Below, piece by piece: positions 56,097 through 64,000 of a DNA stretch of 64,000 nucleotides. The stretch is from Actinoplanes couchii (GTDB taxonomy: Bacteria; Actinomycetota; Actinomycetes; Mycobacteriales; Micromonosporaceae): the NCBI RefSeq assembly GCF_016862075.1, contig NZ_BOMG01000026.1, positions 1 through 64,000 on the forward strand, given 5' to 3'. The stretch's first letter is position 1. Each line of letters begins with the position of its first letter. The notes under the pieces are model-generated. The model saw only the letters and a list, made by a program, of their open reading frames with translations, was not told where the DNA came from and did not search any database. The position numbers and the translations under genes are program-made.

Positions 56097-57854
56097 TCAC
56101 GCGGCCAGGGTGGTCAGGTAGTCCCTGGCGGCGCTCTGGTGCTCTCGGGCCATGGCGGCAGAGGTGGTGGCGAGCATGGCGTCTGCCGGTGTGCGCCACC
56201 CTGCTCCAACGAATTCGAGGAAGTTGACGACCAGGGTGGTCGATGTCGCGCCCGGCTCGATCTGCTCCGGCCCGGCCGACTGTGCCCGCCGGAATTCCAC
56301 GCGCTGGTCACGGAGCAGGGCGAAGGTGATGGAGTAACGGCGGGATTTGGTGAGGAAGTGGCCGCCGAAGCCGAGCATGTGAGCCCAGCGGCGAAGCCGG
56401 GCGTATGGGTTGCGCCGCACGGGTGCGTCATCCGGCTCGGCTGGCGCGTCCAGGTCGACGGCGGTACAGGTCGGGCACGCCCGGTACCGGGTGCCGGTGC
56501 CGCAGGTCGGGCAGGTCCAAGACGTGACGAAGCCAGCGGGCGGCGGAGGTTCCCTCAGCGGCTGGTCTGTCAATCGCGCTGGTGGGGTCGGGTCGTGGCG
56601 GAAGTTGCCGAGTCGCCAGCAGGCGTCGATGAGGCGTTCGGTGTGGGTGCCGTCGGGGTCGGCGTACAGGTCGACGGTGGTATCAGTGAGTCGGCTGGAG
56701 GCGTGGCCGGTGACCTCGGTCGCTTTGGTCGCGTACTTGGCGAGGTAGGCGGCGACCTGGCCGTCGGTGACCTCGCCTTTCCCAGCGACGGTGATGACCT
56801 TCGTGAGGATCTGTTCGCCCCAGGCGATCGGCCAGCCGCCGGGCCGGGCCGGGTGCGCGGCGGTGGTGAACGCGACGGTGGCGGCGGCGTGATCGATCGC
56901 GTCGACCAGGTCGGCAGCGTCCAGGCCCGGCGGCGGAGGTAGCACCGCGTCGGGTTGGTCGGGGTCGAAGCCGTCGAGGCGGATGATGGCGTGGAAGTGT
57001 GCGACGCCGCGGCGCTGCATCTCAGCGGCCTTGCCGAATGACAGCCGCACCGGCGGCACCCAGCGGATGCGGGTCTTGCCCCGGCTGGTGGTGACGATCG
57101 GGACGTCGGGGATGCCGAGTTGGCGGGAGCGGGCGTGGATGCGGCGGGTGATGGCGATGGTGGTCCGCCGCCAGAGTTCGCCGGCCGCATGGTTCCAGAC
57201 GACTTGGGCGTCGTGGTCGTAGCAGTCCAGGCACAGCGGGGTGCCGAGGCGGCGGTCGTCGGTGTCGTGGCGGGCGAAGCAGGCCAGGCGGATGCCATGC
57301 GGGCAGACGGTCAGGTCGCGGCGGGCGTGGCACGGTTCCGGTCGGCAGTCGCAGTCCTTGCGCCGGGCGCAGGTGTGCCGCCGGACGGCACGGGTGTGGA
57401 CCTCACCGAAGCTGGGGGCGGTGAAGGTGGGGAACACAGCGGGATGTGCGCCGACCTGTTCGGGCACGCCTTTGCCGCCGATGAGGCCGGTGCGTACAAC
57501 CTGGTAGGCGTCGTTCTGGTAGCGCTTGGAGCAGGCCGGGCAGACGCTGGCGCGGCGGTTGCCGCACGGCTTGTAGATGACGCCGTCGGGCATGTCGGCC
57601 GTGGAGCGTGCGGCCAGCAGGCGGCCGGTGGCGGCCTCGACGGTGGCGAGGATTCCGGCGAGGCGGACCGGGCGGGTGCAGTCGGCGGCCGGGCGGACGT
57701 GGGAGAGCCAGGCCGGGTAGTCGTCGCGGGCGGCGCGGGCGACCGCTTGGCGGGTGAGGTCGGCAGAGGTGCGGTACCAGGCCGGGATGTCGGCGCATGT
57801 CGTCGTGCCCGAGCTGGTGGGCTCGGGTGCGACGGGAAGCGTCGACAGCGTCAC
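56097..57854 (-). CDS. repSA: Replication initiator RepSA
   Basis: A 585-residue protein of the RepSA/Rep_pSAM2 family that starts rolling-circle-type replication of the excised element. Visible are several Cys-rich, zinc-binding segments (CGNRRASVCPACSKRYQ near residue 95, CARRKDCDC, and near the C terminus CPTCGTGTRYRACPTC) and the Rep segment AHFHAIIRLDGFD with its metal-binding His pair. The tyrosine nucleophile was not placed by eye. The GTG start at 57854 has AAAGGAG upstream. It is full length. Confidence 0.85.
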   Translation of the reverse strand: MTLSTLPVAPEPTSSGTTTCADIPAWYRTSADLTRQAVARAARDDYPAWLSHVRPAADCTRPVRLAGILATVEAATGRLLAARSTADMPDGVIYKPCGNRRASVCPACSKRYQNDAYQVVRTGLIGGKGVPEQVGAHPAVFPTFTAPSFGEVHTRAVRRHTCARRKDCDCRPEPCHARRDLTVCPHGIRLACFARHDTDDRRLGTPLCLDCYDHDAQVVWNHAAGELWRRTTIAITRRIHARSRQLGIPDVPIVTTSRGKTRIRWVPPVRLSFGKAAEMQRRGVAHFHAIIRLDGFDPDQPDAVLPPPPGLDAADLVDAIDHAAATVAFTTAAHPARPGGWPIAWGEQILTKVITVAGKGEVTDGQVAAYLAKYATKATEVTGHASSRLTDTTVDLYADPDGTHTERLIDACWRLGNFRHDPTPPARLTDQPLREPPPPAGFVTSWTCPTCGTGTRYRACPTCTAVDLDAPAEPDDAPVRRNPYARLRRWAHMLGFGGHFLTKSRRYSITFALLRDQRVEFRRAQSAGPEQIEPGATSTTLVVNFLEFVGAGWRTPADAMLATTSAAMAREHQSAARDYLTTLAA

Positions 57855-57909
57855 GGTTCGCTGCTCCTTTGAGGTGTGATGGCAAGGGGTGCGGCTGGAG
57901 AGCCAGGGC

Positions 57910-57939
57910 CGTACCCGAAGCTGGGAGGCTTCGGGTACG
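57910..57939. other. 12-bp hairpin before repSA (terminator or replication origin)
   Basis: CGTACCCGAAGC and its exact complement are separated by the 6-base loop TGGGAG, in the 104-base gap between the DUF2637 gene stop (57959) and the repSA start. It could end the upstream transcript or be part of the Rep nicking site. Confidence 0.55.
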
Positions 57940-57958
57940 ACGCTGGTTGTCGAGTCGC

Positions 57959-59014
57959 TTACCGGGTCGCTCTGCTCGGGCGACGGCCGTTGAGGGAGGG
58001 GATCGGCGCGATGGCGAGGTGTGCCAAGGCGTCGGCCGCTTCTCCGGAGTTGATCCGAAGCCGGGCCGCGAGCTGGCCTGCACTGATCTGTTCGCCGTTG
58101 TTCTCGGCGCGGTATCGCTGGGCGGCCTCGCGGGCGCGGTTCAGCAGGTCAGGCGTCACGGTCGGCAGCTTCAGCTGTTCCACGTCCGGCTCGTTGGCAG
58201 AGGTGCCGATGGCGGGACGGGGCAGTGGGGCTGTCGGTGTGGCGTCGGGCTTGCGGGGACGCGGGCGAGGTGCCGGGGTGACCGGTAGAGACGTGGCGGT
58301 CGATCGGTCCGGGCTGGTCGAGGTCGGCCTGGTGATCCGGCCAGCGACGACATCGGGCGTCGGGGCAGCTGTGCTGTCGTGTTCCGGCGTCCGTGCCGAT
58401 TCCTCCGCCACTGGCAGTGCCGGAGCAGGGGTCACCGTTGGGGTGTCGACGGCCGGCGTACGCACGTCCACGGGGACGGGCGGCACACTCGGCGGGGTCG
58501 ATGTGTCTGTCGGGGCCGGGACGTTGGAAGCGTCCTGGTCGGCCAGGTTGAGCAGGGATTGAAGGTTCGGCAGGCGCAGGCCTGCCGGGGTGGTTCGGTG
58601 GTTTCCGGTCGCCAGGATGGCGCCGGTTGCCATGACCATCAGCCCGTCGACAGCGAGCGGGCCAAGGATGGTGACGATGGGTTCCTCGCCGTAGTGGCCG
58701 AGGAGACCGGACAGGTGCCGGTAGGACACCAGGGCAGCCACGAACGCGACGGGGAGGATTCCGCCCCATCGGACGATCTGCCAGACGAGGGTCGTCGGCC
58801 AGGCCACACGGGCCAGGATCTCGACGGCCACGAACAGGAAGACGGGCCAGACGACCGCACCGACGACGGCACCCAGTTCGGGTGACCAGCCAGCAGGGTT
58901 GGCGACTTCCTTGGGCGGGATGAAGGAGTGAGCGACGTTCGCGGCGATCGAGACCGCGCCACCGAGGAACGCCCCGGTGTAGGCCCAGCCACGGCCGCTC
59001 TTGCGGGTAGTCAC
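57959..59014 (-). CDS. DUF2637 membrane protein (SpdB-like)
   Basis: A 351-residue protein with four membrane helices in the first 160 residues (GGAVSIAANVAHSFIPP is the typical start) and a Pro/Thr-rich linker. It ends in a helix-turn-helix-like end (QISAGQLAARLRINSGEAAD). DUF2637 proteins are common in AICEs and actinomycete plasmids, where they aid intermycelial spread. The GTG overlaps the upstream gene by four bases. Confidence 0.8.
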   Translation of the reverse strand: MTTRKSGRGWAYTGAFLGGAVSIAANVAHSFIPPKEVANPAGWSPELGAVVGAVVWPVFLFVAVEILARVAWPTTLVWQIVRWGGILPVAFVAALVSYRHLSGLLGHYGEEPIVTILGPLAVDGLMVMATGAILATGNHRTTPAGLRLPNLQSLLNLADQDASNVPAPTDTSTPPSVPPVPVDVRTPAVDTPTVTPAPALPVAEESARTPEHDSTAAPTPDVVAGRITRPTSTSPDRSTATSLPVTPAPRPRPRKPDATPTAPLPRPAIGTSANEPDVEQLKLPTVTPDLLNRAREAAQRYRAENNGEQISAGQLAARLRINSGEAADALAHLAIAPIPSLNGRRPSRATR

Positions 59015-59289
59015 TGTCGCCCCTGAGCATCAGAGGCGGGCACCTTGCGCAGCAGTGTGCAGCCGAGCACGCTCGCGTGCGGCAGGTGCATGTCGCGGCG
59101 GATCATCTCCTGGACGTCCTGGACGTCTTGCAGAGTGGTGATCCGCTGTACCCGGAAGACCTCGATCTGCGAGATACGCAGCCCGCCGCGTGCGGTGTCC
59201 ATCACGCTGATGAAGTAGGCGTAGCGCGACGGCTCCGCGACGGGAGTCTGCGGGGTACCGGCAGTGGGTTGGGGTCGGTTGTTGGTCAT
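59011..59289 (-). CDS. Small AICE protein of unknown function
   Basis: A 92-residue soluble protein with a beta-strand-rich middle (YAYFISVMDTARGGLRISQI) and a helical end (LQDVQDVQEMIRRDMHLPH). It is coupled to the DUF2637 gene. No family recognised. Confidence 0.55.
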   Translation of the reverse strand: MTNNRPQPTAGTPQTPVAEPSRYAYFISVMDTARGGLRISQIEVFRVQRITTLQDVQDVQEMIRRDMHLPHASVLGCTLLRKVPASDAQGRQ

Positions 59290-59304
59290 CGCTGGTCCCC
59301 CGCC

Positions 59305-59802
59305 TCAGTCCAGAGCCGAGAGGATGGCGGTGACAGCGGCGCACAGCAGTGCGACGCCGAGGAGATCTACGGCCAGGCGCACCCGCTGGTACTTGCGGCG
59401 GGCGGACCGGGACAGCAGAAGGAGGTAGCCGATCTGCTCGATCTGGTGCAGCTTCGAGCTGTCGCCGGCGTCGCGCTGCAAGTCGGCTTCCAGAGCCATG
59501 GCCGAGGGCGCGTACGCCCAGTCCATGAACCCGAACGAGCCGCCGAGGTCGGGCCGGATGGCCGCGCCGAGCAGCAGGATCGCCGCACCGACCACAACGG
59601 CCGTGGCGACAGCGATCGTGAGGGAGATGCCGTGCAGGTGGGCTTTGCCCGCCAGCGCGGCCCCGCCGGTCAGTGCCCCGAGGGAAAGACCGGTCAGGAT
59701 CGATGCCTTGGTGTCGGCCCGCGCGATGTGGGCCTGCACTTCGGCGATCTTCTCGGCGACGGCGAAGCTGTCGTCAGTGGTGTTCAGGTCGGTGTCGGTC
59801 AT
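59305..59802 (-). CDS. Pycsar-effector-like (DUF5706) membrane protein
   Basis: A 165-residue protein with the family motif IARADTKASILTGLSLGALT near residue 30, a pair of membrane helices at about 35-82, a loop with MDWAYAPSAMALEADL and a C-terminal helix (VDLLGVALLCAAVTAIL). This is the layout of the membrane effectors of Pycsar anti-phage systems. No pyrimidine cyclase gene is next to it in the visible part. In AICEs similar proteins are annotated as transfer or spread proteins. The ATG at 59802 overlaps the gene upstream by four bases. Confidence 0.65.
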   Translation of the reverse strand: MTDTDLNTTDDSFAVAEKIAEVQAHIARADTKASILTGLSLGALTGGAALAGKAHLHGISLTIAVATAVVVGAAILLLGAAIRPDLGGSFGFMDWAYAPSAMALEADLQRDAGDSSKLHQIEQIGYLLLLSRSARRKYQRVRLAVDLLGVALLCAAVTAILSALD

Positions 59803-60494
59803 AGCGCCGGGTCCTCTCCGTGGATAGGGAACAGCGGTGTTGCGGTGTTCCGGTTCGGACTCGGCGAGGTAGTGGCCGCCTGCCGAACCTTGATCCCGCG
59901 CGGGCGGCGGGAGGTGGGGTTGTGCAGGTAGGCGCGCTGGTCGGGGGTCAGTCGAGCGACCGCTGTCTCGTCTTCTCCACGCCGCCGGTACAGCAGCGGA
60001 CGCACGGTGGCGTTCGTGGGGCATTCGAAGACGTTGTCGGGGTAGCGGAAGCCGCAGCCCGGGCAGCACGATGCTGCGGGGCTACCGATGTCGTGATCGG
60101 CGAACACCTCGACGAGGGTCGCCACCGTCACGCCCAGGCCGGCCTCAAGGAGCCGGGAGTCCAGGGCGTTGCGGTCGGAGCGTTCGCCATAGCGCTGCTG
60201 CGCTGCCTGCCGGGACGTGCCCAGCCGGAAGGCGATCTCACTCCAGGAGTAGGAGTACGGCTTGGCTCGCAGACCGGCCACGGCCAGACGCACCACGGCG
60301 TCCAACTCGGCGGCAAGCTCGGTCAGCGAGGCCAGAGCCTCCACGTCACCGGCGGCGACGCGTTTGCCGTAGGACCGCAGGATCCGGCGCGCGAACGCGT
60401 CAAAGGCGGGGTTCTCCACGTTCCGAGGGGCACGCTTGCGCTTGCCCTTGGTCGTGGATTCCTCGTTCCTGGTCGTCGAGGGTTTACCGGTCAT
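59799..60494 (-). CDS. AICE protein with HTH-like and CxxC segments
   Basis: A 231-residue protein. A sigma-factor-like helix-turn-helix lies near residues 85-115 (YSWSEIAFRLGTSRQAAQQR), followed by a possible zinc knuckle (CCPGCGFRYPDNVFEC) near 155. The C terminus is basic. I infer DNA binding. The start at 60494 (MTGKPSTTRN) is chosen because upstream sequence is the neighbouring gene. Overlaps both neighbours by four bases. Confidence 0.6.
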   Translation of the reverse strand: MTGKPSTTRNEESTTKGKRKRAPRNVENPAFDAFARRILRSYGKRVAAGDVEALASLTELAAELDAVVRLAVAGLRAKPYSYSWSEIAFRLGTSRQAAQQRYGERSDRNALDSRLLEAGLGVTVATLVEVFADHDIGSPAASCCPGCGFRYPDNVFECPTNATVRPLLYRRRGEDETAVARLTPDQRAYLHNPTSRRPRGIKVRQAATTSPSPNRNTATPLFPIHGEDPAL

Positions 60495-60787
60495 CGTGCG
60501 ACCACCCCCACCACGACCATGGCCACCGCAGCCAGGGCGGTGAGCCGCAGGCCGAGTCGCTGCCATCCGGCCGCCAGCGCCCACCACTGCCAGGTGACGA
60601 GATAGGCGGGCCGGCCGACGCGGCGGGTTCCCGCGATCCAGAACGTGCCGTTGCTGTGCCGCCGCCCGTCGAGCGGACGACCGGACAGAAACAGCACCAG
60701 CAGCACCACCAGCGCCGGAAGGCGCAGACGCGACGCCCGACTACGGCGGTTGCGCGTCAAGGTGGGCTTGACGGTGTTCTTACGCAT
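60491..60787 (-). CDS. Small AICE membrane protein
   Basis: A 98-residue protein with a basic N terminus (MRKNTVKPTLTRNRRSR) and two hydrophobic helices (LPALVVLLVLFLSG and LTALAAVAMVVVGVV). Size and position recall the small Spd proteins that help element spread. The start overlaps the preceding gene by one base, and an inverted repeat lies in its first codons. Confidence 0.55.
   Translation of the reverse strand: MRKNTVKPTLTRNRRSRASRLRLPALVVLLVLFLSGRPLDGRRHSNGTFWIAGTRRVGRPAYLVTWQWWALAAGWQRLGLRLTALAAVAMVVVGVVAR
60755..60773. promoter_or_regulatory. Second AICE inverted repeat
   Basis: CGTCAAG-GTGGG-CTTGACG, a perfect 7-bp inverted repeat, sits in codons 5-11 of the small membrane protein gene. 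It matches the site at 56067-56083 in CGTCAAGGTG and CTTGAC. Confidence 0.35.
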
Positions 60788-61854
60788 CAGGCGTCACCGC
60801 CCTCAGCGGTCGAGCGGGCGACGTCCGCGCAACACACGCGGCCGCCGTAGTTGCCCTCGCAGTAGGGGTAGCCCCCGGGCGCTCCACACAGCTGGCAGTC
60901 CGTGAGGTTGGCCAGTTCGCCGTCCCCGTCTCGCAGTAGGGCGACGATCTGTTCGAAGGTGAGTCCGGAGTCAGCCAGGCGATCGTCCATCTCGTCGATC
61001 GCCCGCAGCGTCTCGACAAGCTCCTCGGCCGGCACCTCTGCCGCCGTACGGAGCGCGTCGATGACCTCGCCAACAGTGCGCCCTCGCGCGTCGTTGAACG
61101 CGTAGGACTCGGTGTTGTGGTGCACCAGCAGGTACCGATCCAGGTGCAACACCGCCTGCTCGAACTCGGCGAAGCCGGGCTGGTCGAACATCTGCGCCGG
61201 AACGTCGACCGGGCCGCCGTAGCAGGCCATACCGATCGCGCCGACCATGCACGCCGAAGGCGTGAACACCCCGGACGTGGCGTCGTAATACGCGCCCTGG
61301 ATCCAGCCGTGCCGCTCCAGGTACGTCGCCGCCGATCGCAGCACGTTCGGCACCGAACCCGGCTCGTCGCCGTCGTCGGTGACCTCGCGGGCGTCCGCCG
61401 ACTCGTAGTGCGAGGTGTAGGCGTCGATCAGGCGTTCGCCGTAGCCCTCAGCCCAATCAGCGTCGTGCTGCTCGGCACTGCCATCGGCAGACGCCAGGCT
61501 CGACATCCGCTCGCGCCAGCCCGCGAACCCCTCTGCGGTCGGGATCCGGTCCTGGTCGAGTTCGTCGTCACCCCAGACCTCGGCAGCCTCATCGATCCGG
61601 CCGAGGGCCAGCAGGCCAGCAGCGGTCAAAGCGAAGCCGATCGGCTGGTCGCACTGGTCCTCACCCTGGCAGGTAGGGCAGCAGCACTCCGGGTGGTGTC
61701 CGCCGGGGCGGGTAACGACGTCCGGCAGCAGCCGGGCGACGTCGGCCGGGTCCTCGACCAGACGGCCACCGAGATCGGTGAAACCGTTCTGCTCAGCCGG
61801 GACCGGTGCGGTGATGCCCTCGCTGTCGGGCACCTGGTTTTGGGTAGGGTTCAT
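60787..61854 (-). CDS. DUF6197-containing AICE protein
   Basis: A 355-residue protein. A Cys cluster (CCCPTCQGEDQC) lies at about 57-70, a DUF6197-like segment (ATYLERHGWIQGAYYD, CMVGAIGMACYG) at about 175-210, and a second Cys-rich end (CQLCGAPGGYPYCEG). Bound zinc at both ends is likely. DUF6197 is common on actinomycete plasmids and phages, with unknown function. The ATG at 61854 (MNPTQNQVPD) is preferred. Confidence 0.6.
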   Translation of the reverse strand: MNPTQNQVPDSEGITAPVPAEQNGFTDLGGRLVEDPADVARLLPDVVTRPGGHHPECCCPTCQGEDQCDQPIGFALTAAGLLALGRIDEAAEVWGDDELDQDRIPTAEGFAGWRERMSSLASADGSAEQHDADWAEGYGERLIDAYTSHYESADAREVTDDGDEPGSVPNVLRSAATYLERHGWIQGAYYDATSGVFTPSACMVGAIGMACYGGPVDVPAQMFDQPGFAEFEQAVLHLDRYLLVHHNTESYAFNDARGRTVGEVIDALRTAAEVPAEELVETLRAIDEMDDRLADSGLTFEQIVALLRDGDGELANLTDCQLCGAPGGYPYCEGNYGGRVCCADVARSTAEGGDA

Positions 61855-61968
61855 TACGCCGACTCCTTCCATCGGATGCGGGTTGGTTCTCAGGGCGGCG
61901 GCACCGGGGCTTTGCTTTCCAGGGCGTTGGGCCTGGTGTCGTCCGCTTGAACTAGGTGTTGGTGCTGG

Positions 61969-62355
61969 TCAGTGCATGTGCTGGACGATGGTGATGCAGC
62001 GGTGACCGCCGACAGCGGTCGCCGTCGCGCCGGCCAGCAGCAGCGGGATAGCGAGTGCGCCGAGACCGATGACGGTCCACAGCCACCAGCCGACGAAGCC
62101 GACCGCGCCGAGAAACGCGAGGCCGATCACCGCTCCGAAGCTGCTCCAGAAGCGCCGGGCCTTACGGTCCTGCTCGGCGATCCGTTCCTGCCGCTGCTTC
62201 CAGATCCCGTACAACATGGCCTGCTGCTGGCGTTGGGTCTCCAGCTGGCTGGTGGTCAGCCGCTGCAGGTCGGCCTGCATCGTCGGGTCCGGGATGTAGA
62301 TGATCCGGGTGTCCGGCGCCGGGATCGGCAGGTTGTTGCGGTTGGTTCGGGCCAT
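61969..62355 (-). CDS. AICE membrane protein with coiled-coil segment
   Basis: A 128-residue protein with a charged, Gln-rich helical stretch (LETQRQQQAMLYGIWKQRQE) followed by two hydrophobic helices (FGAVIGLAFLGAVGFVGWWL and the helix after it). Not recognised. It follows the translocase gene by 71 bases. Confidence 0.5.
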   Translation of the reverse strand: MARTNRNNLPIPAPDTRIIYIPDPTMQADLQRLTTSQLETQRQQQAMLYGIWKQRQERIAEQDRKARRFWSSFGAVIGLAFLGAVGFVGWWLWTVIGLGALAIPLLLAGATATAVGGHRCITIVQHMH

Positions 62356-62391
62356 CAGAGGCCTCCCATCAGATGGGGTTGGACAGTTCCG

Positions 62392-62409
62392 TCCCGAAAG
62401 ATTTCGGGA
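62392..62409 (-). terminator. Short hairpin after the translocase gene
   Basis: TCCCGAA / TTCGGGA with a 4-base loop lies 18 bases downstream of the translocase stop. It is small; termination is likely but not certain. Confidence 0.4.
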
Positions 62410-62426
62410 GTTCAGAGCGACGACGG

Positions 62427-63281
62427 TCAGGACGCGAACACCGGGCGTTCTACGGGCACGTTCCAGTCGTCAGCGCGCAGGTCGACCGCGTAACGGGCGA
62501 TCCGCGCACAGGTTTTGTCGTCGAGGAAAGCCACCTTCACCAGGCGAGGGCTGCCGTTCTCAGCGATCAGCAGACCCGCGCCGGGGTTGGTCGGCGAGAT
62601 GGTGTTGGCCGTCCAGCCTTTCTGCGCCCAGCCGTGGCCGAGCACGATGTCCGAAGAGCTGTCGTTGGTGCAACGGCCGGCGTAGCGCCAGGCGAACAGG
62701 TCCCGCAGCGACGTCGGGATGATGTCGCTGGACGGGCGCTGGGTCGCGGCGACCACGATGATGCCGACCGCACGACCACGGGCCACCAGGTCCCGCAGCA
62801 GGGACGCGAACTCTTCGCGGTCCTGCTTGCGGCCGACCGTCGCGGAGAAATACGCGATCTCGTCGATCGCCACCACGTACGGATCGAAGGCGTCCTTGCG
62901 CCCGACCTTGCGGCGGTCCCACGCCAGCAGATACGCGTACCGGCGGTCCATCATGATTTGCAGCCGACGCAGGACGCTCAGCGCCTGATCCAGCTTCGGA
63001 CCGACGAACACCTCGGCGCAGCGCCGCCACTGGCCCAGCTCGACCTGCTTGCCGTCGAACAGCACCAGCTTGCAGTCCAGCGAACATGCCGCATGCGCGA
63101 CCACACCGTTGAGCAGACCGGACTTTCCCGCTCCCGGCTCCCCGCCGATCAGCAGGTTCCGGTAGATCAGCGGCAGATACACCGGCTGACCGAACTCGTC
63201 GATCCCGATGAACACCGGATCGAAGATCGACAGCGCTTTGCCGGGCCGGAGGTCGGCCGGACGTGGCACCGTCGAGGACAT
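62427..63281 (-). CDS. traB: FtsK/TraB-type DNA translocase
   Basis: A 284-residue ATPase with Walker A IGGEPGAGKSGLL (residues about 46-58), Walker B YVVAIDEIAYF (about 138) and the ATQRPSSDIIPTSLRD segment typical of FtsK/SpoIIIE translocases. AICEs move double-stranded DNA between mycelia with one TraB hexamer. It lacks the long N-terminal membrane part of pSAM2 TraSA, so this may be a short variant or need a separate anchor, for which the small membrane proteins nearby are candidates. Confidence 0.75.
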   Translation of the reverse strand: MSSTVPRPADLRPGKALSIFDPVFIGIDEFGQPVYLPLIYRNLLIGGEPGAGKSGLLNGVVAHAACSLDCKLVLFDGKQVELGQWRRCAEVFVGPKLDQALSVLRRLQIMMDRRYAYLLAWDRRKVGRKDAFDPYVVAIDEIAYFSATVGRKQDREEFASLLRDLVARGRAVGIIVVAATQRPSSDIIPTSLRDLFAWRYAGRCTNDSSSDIVLGHGWAQKGWTANTISPTNPGAGLLIAENGSPRLVKVAFLDDKTCARIARYAVDLRADDWNVPVERPVFAS

Positions 63282-63619
63282 CAGCGGTCCTCCCGCCCGT
63301 CCGTCTGCTGCGACCAGTAGGCCGTCAGCAACTCGGCCAACTCCAGACGGATCACCACGTGCCCGTCAGGAGACAGCAGCACCGCATCGGCAGGACACTC
63401 GCGCGGAGCCGGAACCAACAGCCAGCCCTCGTAGGGACCGTGCTCCATCACCGGCACCCGGTCCGGGACGCTGAGCGCCCGGCACGCGGCCACGAAGTCG
63501 ACCATCAGCGGTCGGCAGTCCTCGGCCGTGGTGGCGAGCATCGCGCCCTGCCAGATCGGTGCCAGCACAGCACCGTCCGAGCCGCCGGCAAACATGTCGC
63601 CGTAGCGTGTGGCGTCCAT
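63281..63619 (-). CDS. Small AICE protein of unknown function
   Basis: A 112-residue soluble protein with a strand-rich middle (GAVLAPIWQGAMLATT, then EGWLLVPAPRECPADAVLLS) and a helical end. The ATG at 63619 overlaps the SSB stop by one base and its own stop overlaps traB, so it is coupled to both. Not recognised. Confidence 0.5.
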   Translation of the reverse strand: MDATRYGDMFAGGSDGAVLAPIWQGAMLATTAEDCRPLMVDFVAACRALSVPDRVPVMEHGPYEGWLLVPAPRECPADAVLLSPDGHVVIRLELAELLTAYWSQQTDGREDR

Positions 63620-64000
63620 CAGAAACCCTCCGCCCCGACCGGAACCTTCGGGCTGTCCCACGGGCTTGCGGGAGCCGACTCCGGAACGAAGCCGTCACCG
63701 CCCTTGGCCCGGGAGATCTTCGTGACCTTCGCCGACGCAAACCGCAGCGACGGGCCGATCTCGTCGACCTCCAAGCCGTGCGCCGACCGCTTCTCGCCCT
63801 CCGGGGTCTCCCACCGGTTCAGCTTCAACCGACCGACGACAACCACCCGGTTGCCCTTGCTCAGCGACTGGGCCACGTTCTCGGCCAAGTCCCGCCACGC
63901 CGTGCAGGTCATGAACAGCGGGTCGCCGTCCTTCCACTGCCCGGCCTCACGGTCGAACATCCGGGGCGTCGACGCCATGGTGAACTTCGCCCGCGCGACG
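63619..64000 (-). CDS. ssb: Single-stranded DNA-binding protein (5' end cut by window)
   Basis: An OB-fold protein with the SSB pattern AKFTMASTPRMFDREAGQWK and SLSKGNRVVVVGRLKLNRWE, then DEIGPSLRFASAKV. The reading stays open past the ATG at 63978 to the window edge, and the residues before it (VARAKFT) match SSB strand 2. The true start therefore lies outside and the protein is incomplete here. The C-terminal acidic tip of host SSB is absent (ends VPVGAEGF). It should protect single-stranded element DNA. Confidence 0.85.
   Translation of the reverse strand, partial: VARAKFTMASTPRMFDREAGQWKDGDPLFMTCTAWRDLAENVAQSLSKGNRVVVVGRLKLNRWETPEGEKRSAHGLEVDEIGPSLRFASAKVTKISRAKGGDGFVPESAPASPWDSPKVPVGAEGF

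Larger units (their letters stand above)
54530..64000 (-). mobile_element. Integrated actinomycete conjugative element (AICE), right end outside window
   Basis: A block of leftward genes: SSB, small protein, FtsK/TraB translocase, accessory proteins, DUF2637, RepSA, excisionase and tyrosine integrase, in that order of transcription. This is the standard order in AICEs such as pSAM2. The left end lies between glnA (54525) and the integrase stop (54607). The right end, and so the duplicated core attachment sequence, cannot be seen. No tRNA gene is present at the left end. Confidence 0.85.

Overview
The window is high-GC DNA from a filamentous actinomycete. The best fit is the family Micromonosporaceae, and an Actinoplanes-like genome is my guess. 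The evidence is strong G/C bias at third codon positions, many GTG starts, DUF4191, a type VII (ESX) secretion locus, an adenosylcobinamide kinase-CobT fusion, a translational T-box RNA and an actinomycete integrative element of the RepSA/tyrosine-integrase type.

Layout. 1-146 is a GGGGCC/GGGACC hexamer array. 183-2064 holds azlD and azlC with a divergent XRE-cupin regulator and inverted-repeat operators between them. 2084-4684 is a three-gene ABC-2 exporter. 4823-11665 encodes a 2280-residue low-complexity protein ending in helical repeats and WG repeats. 11672-19546 holds housekeeping genes: aldo/keto reductase, M50 protease, cobalamin genes (cobU-cobT fusion, cobS), gcvT, pepA and small proteins. 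19711-22947 is lpd and the lipoyl E2 gene. They go together functionally with lipB (27770) and lipA (31986), which make and attach the lipoyl group. Between them lie an epimerase-like SDR gene, two tandem paralogous GT-C-like membrane proteins, a PQQ-like propeller and an archaeal-type aspartyl-tRNA synthetase. Its leader is a T-box with a GAC (Asp) specifier.

33428-34279 is a poorly coding stretch with a remnant of a LuxR-type ATPase regulator. 35113-52909 is one ESX locus: a beta-helix/AAA+ protein in the place of EccA, EccE, an unknown 430-residue protein, the three-ATPase EccC, EccD, EccB, DUF2625, a mycosin homologue, two WXG100-class proteins, two larger probable ESX-associated proteins and an RDD membrane protein. 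The mycosin has lost the Asp, His and Ser of the catalytic triad, so it looks like a structural pseudoprotease.

glnA (53101-54525) is the last chromosomal gene. From about 54530 to the right edge runs an integrative conjugative element, cut off by the window, whose genes all read leftward: SSB (partial), a small protein, a TraB/FtsK translocase, accessory proteins, a Pycsar-effector-like membrane protein, a DUF2637 protein, RepSA, excisionase and integrase. Two related inverted repeats and a 12-bp hairpin before repSA are candidate control or replication sites. No rRNA, tRNA or CRISPR array was found by eye.
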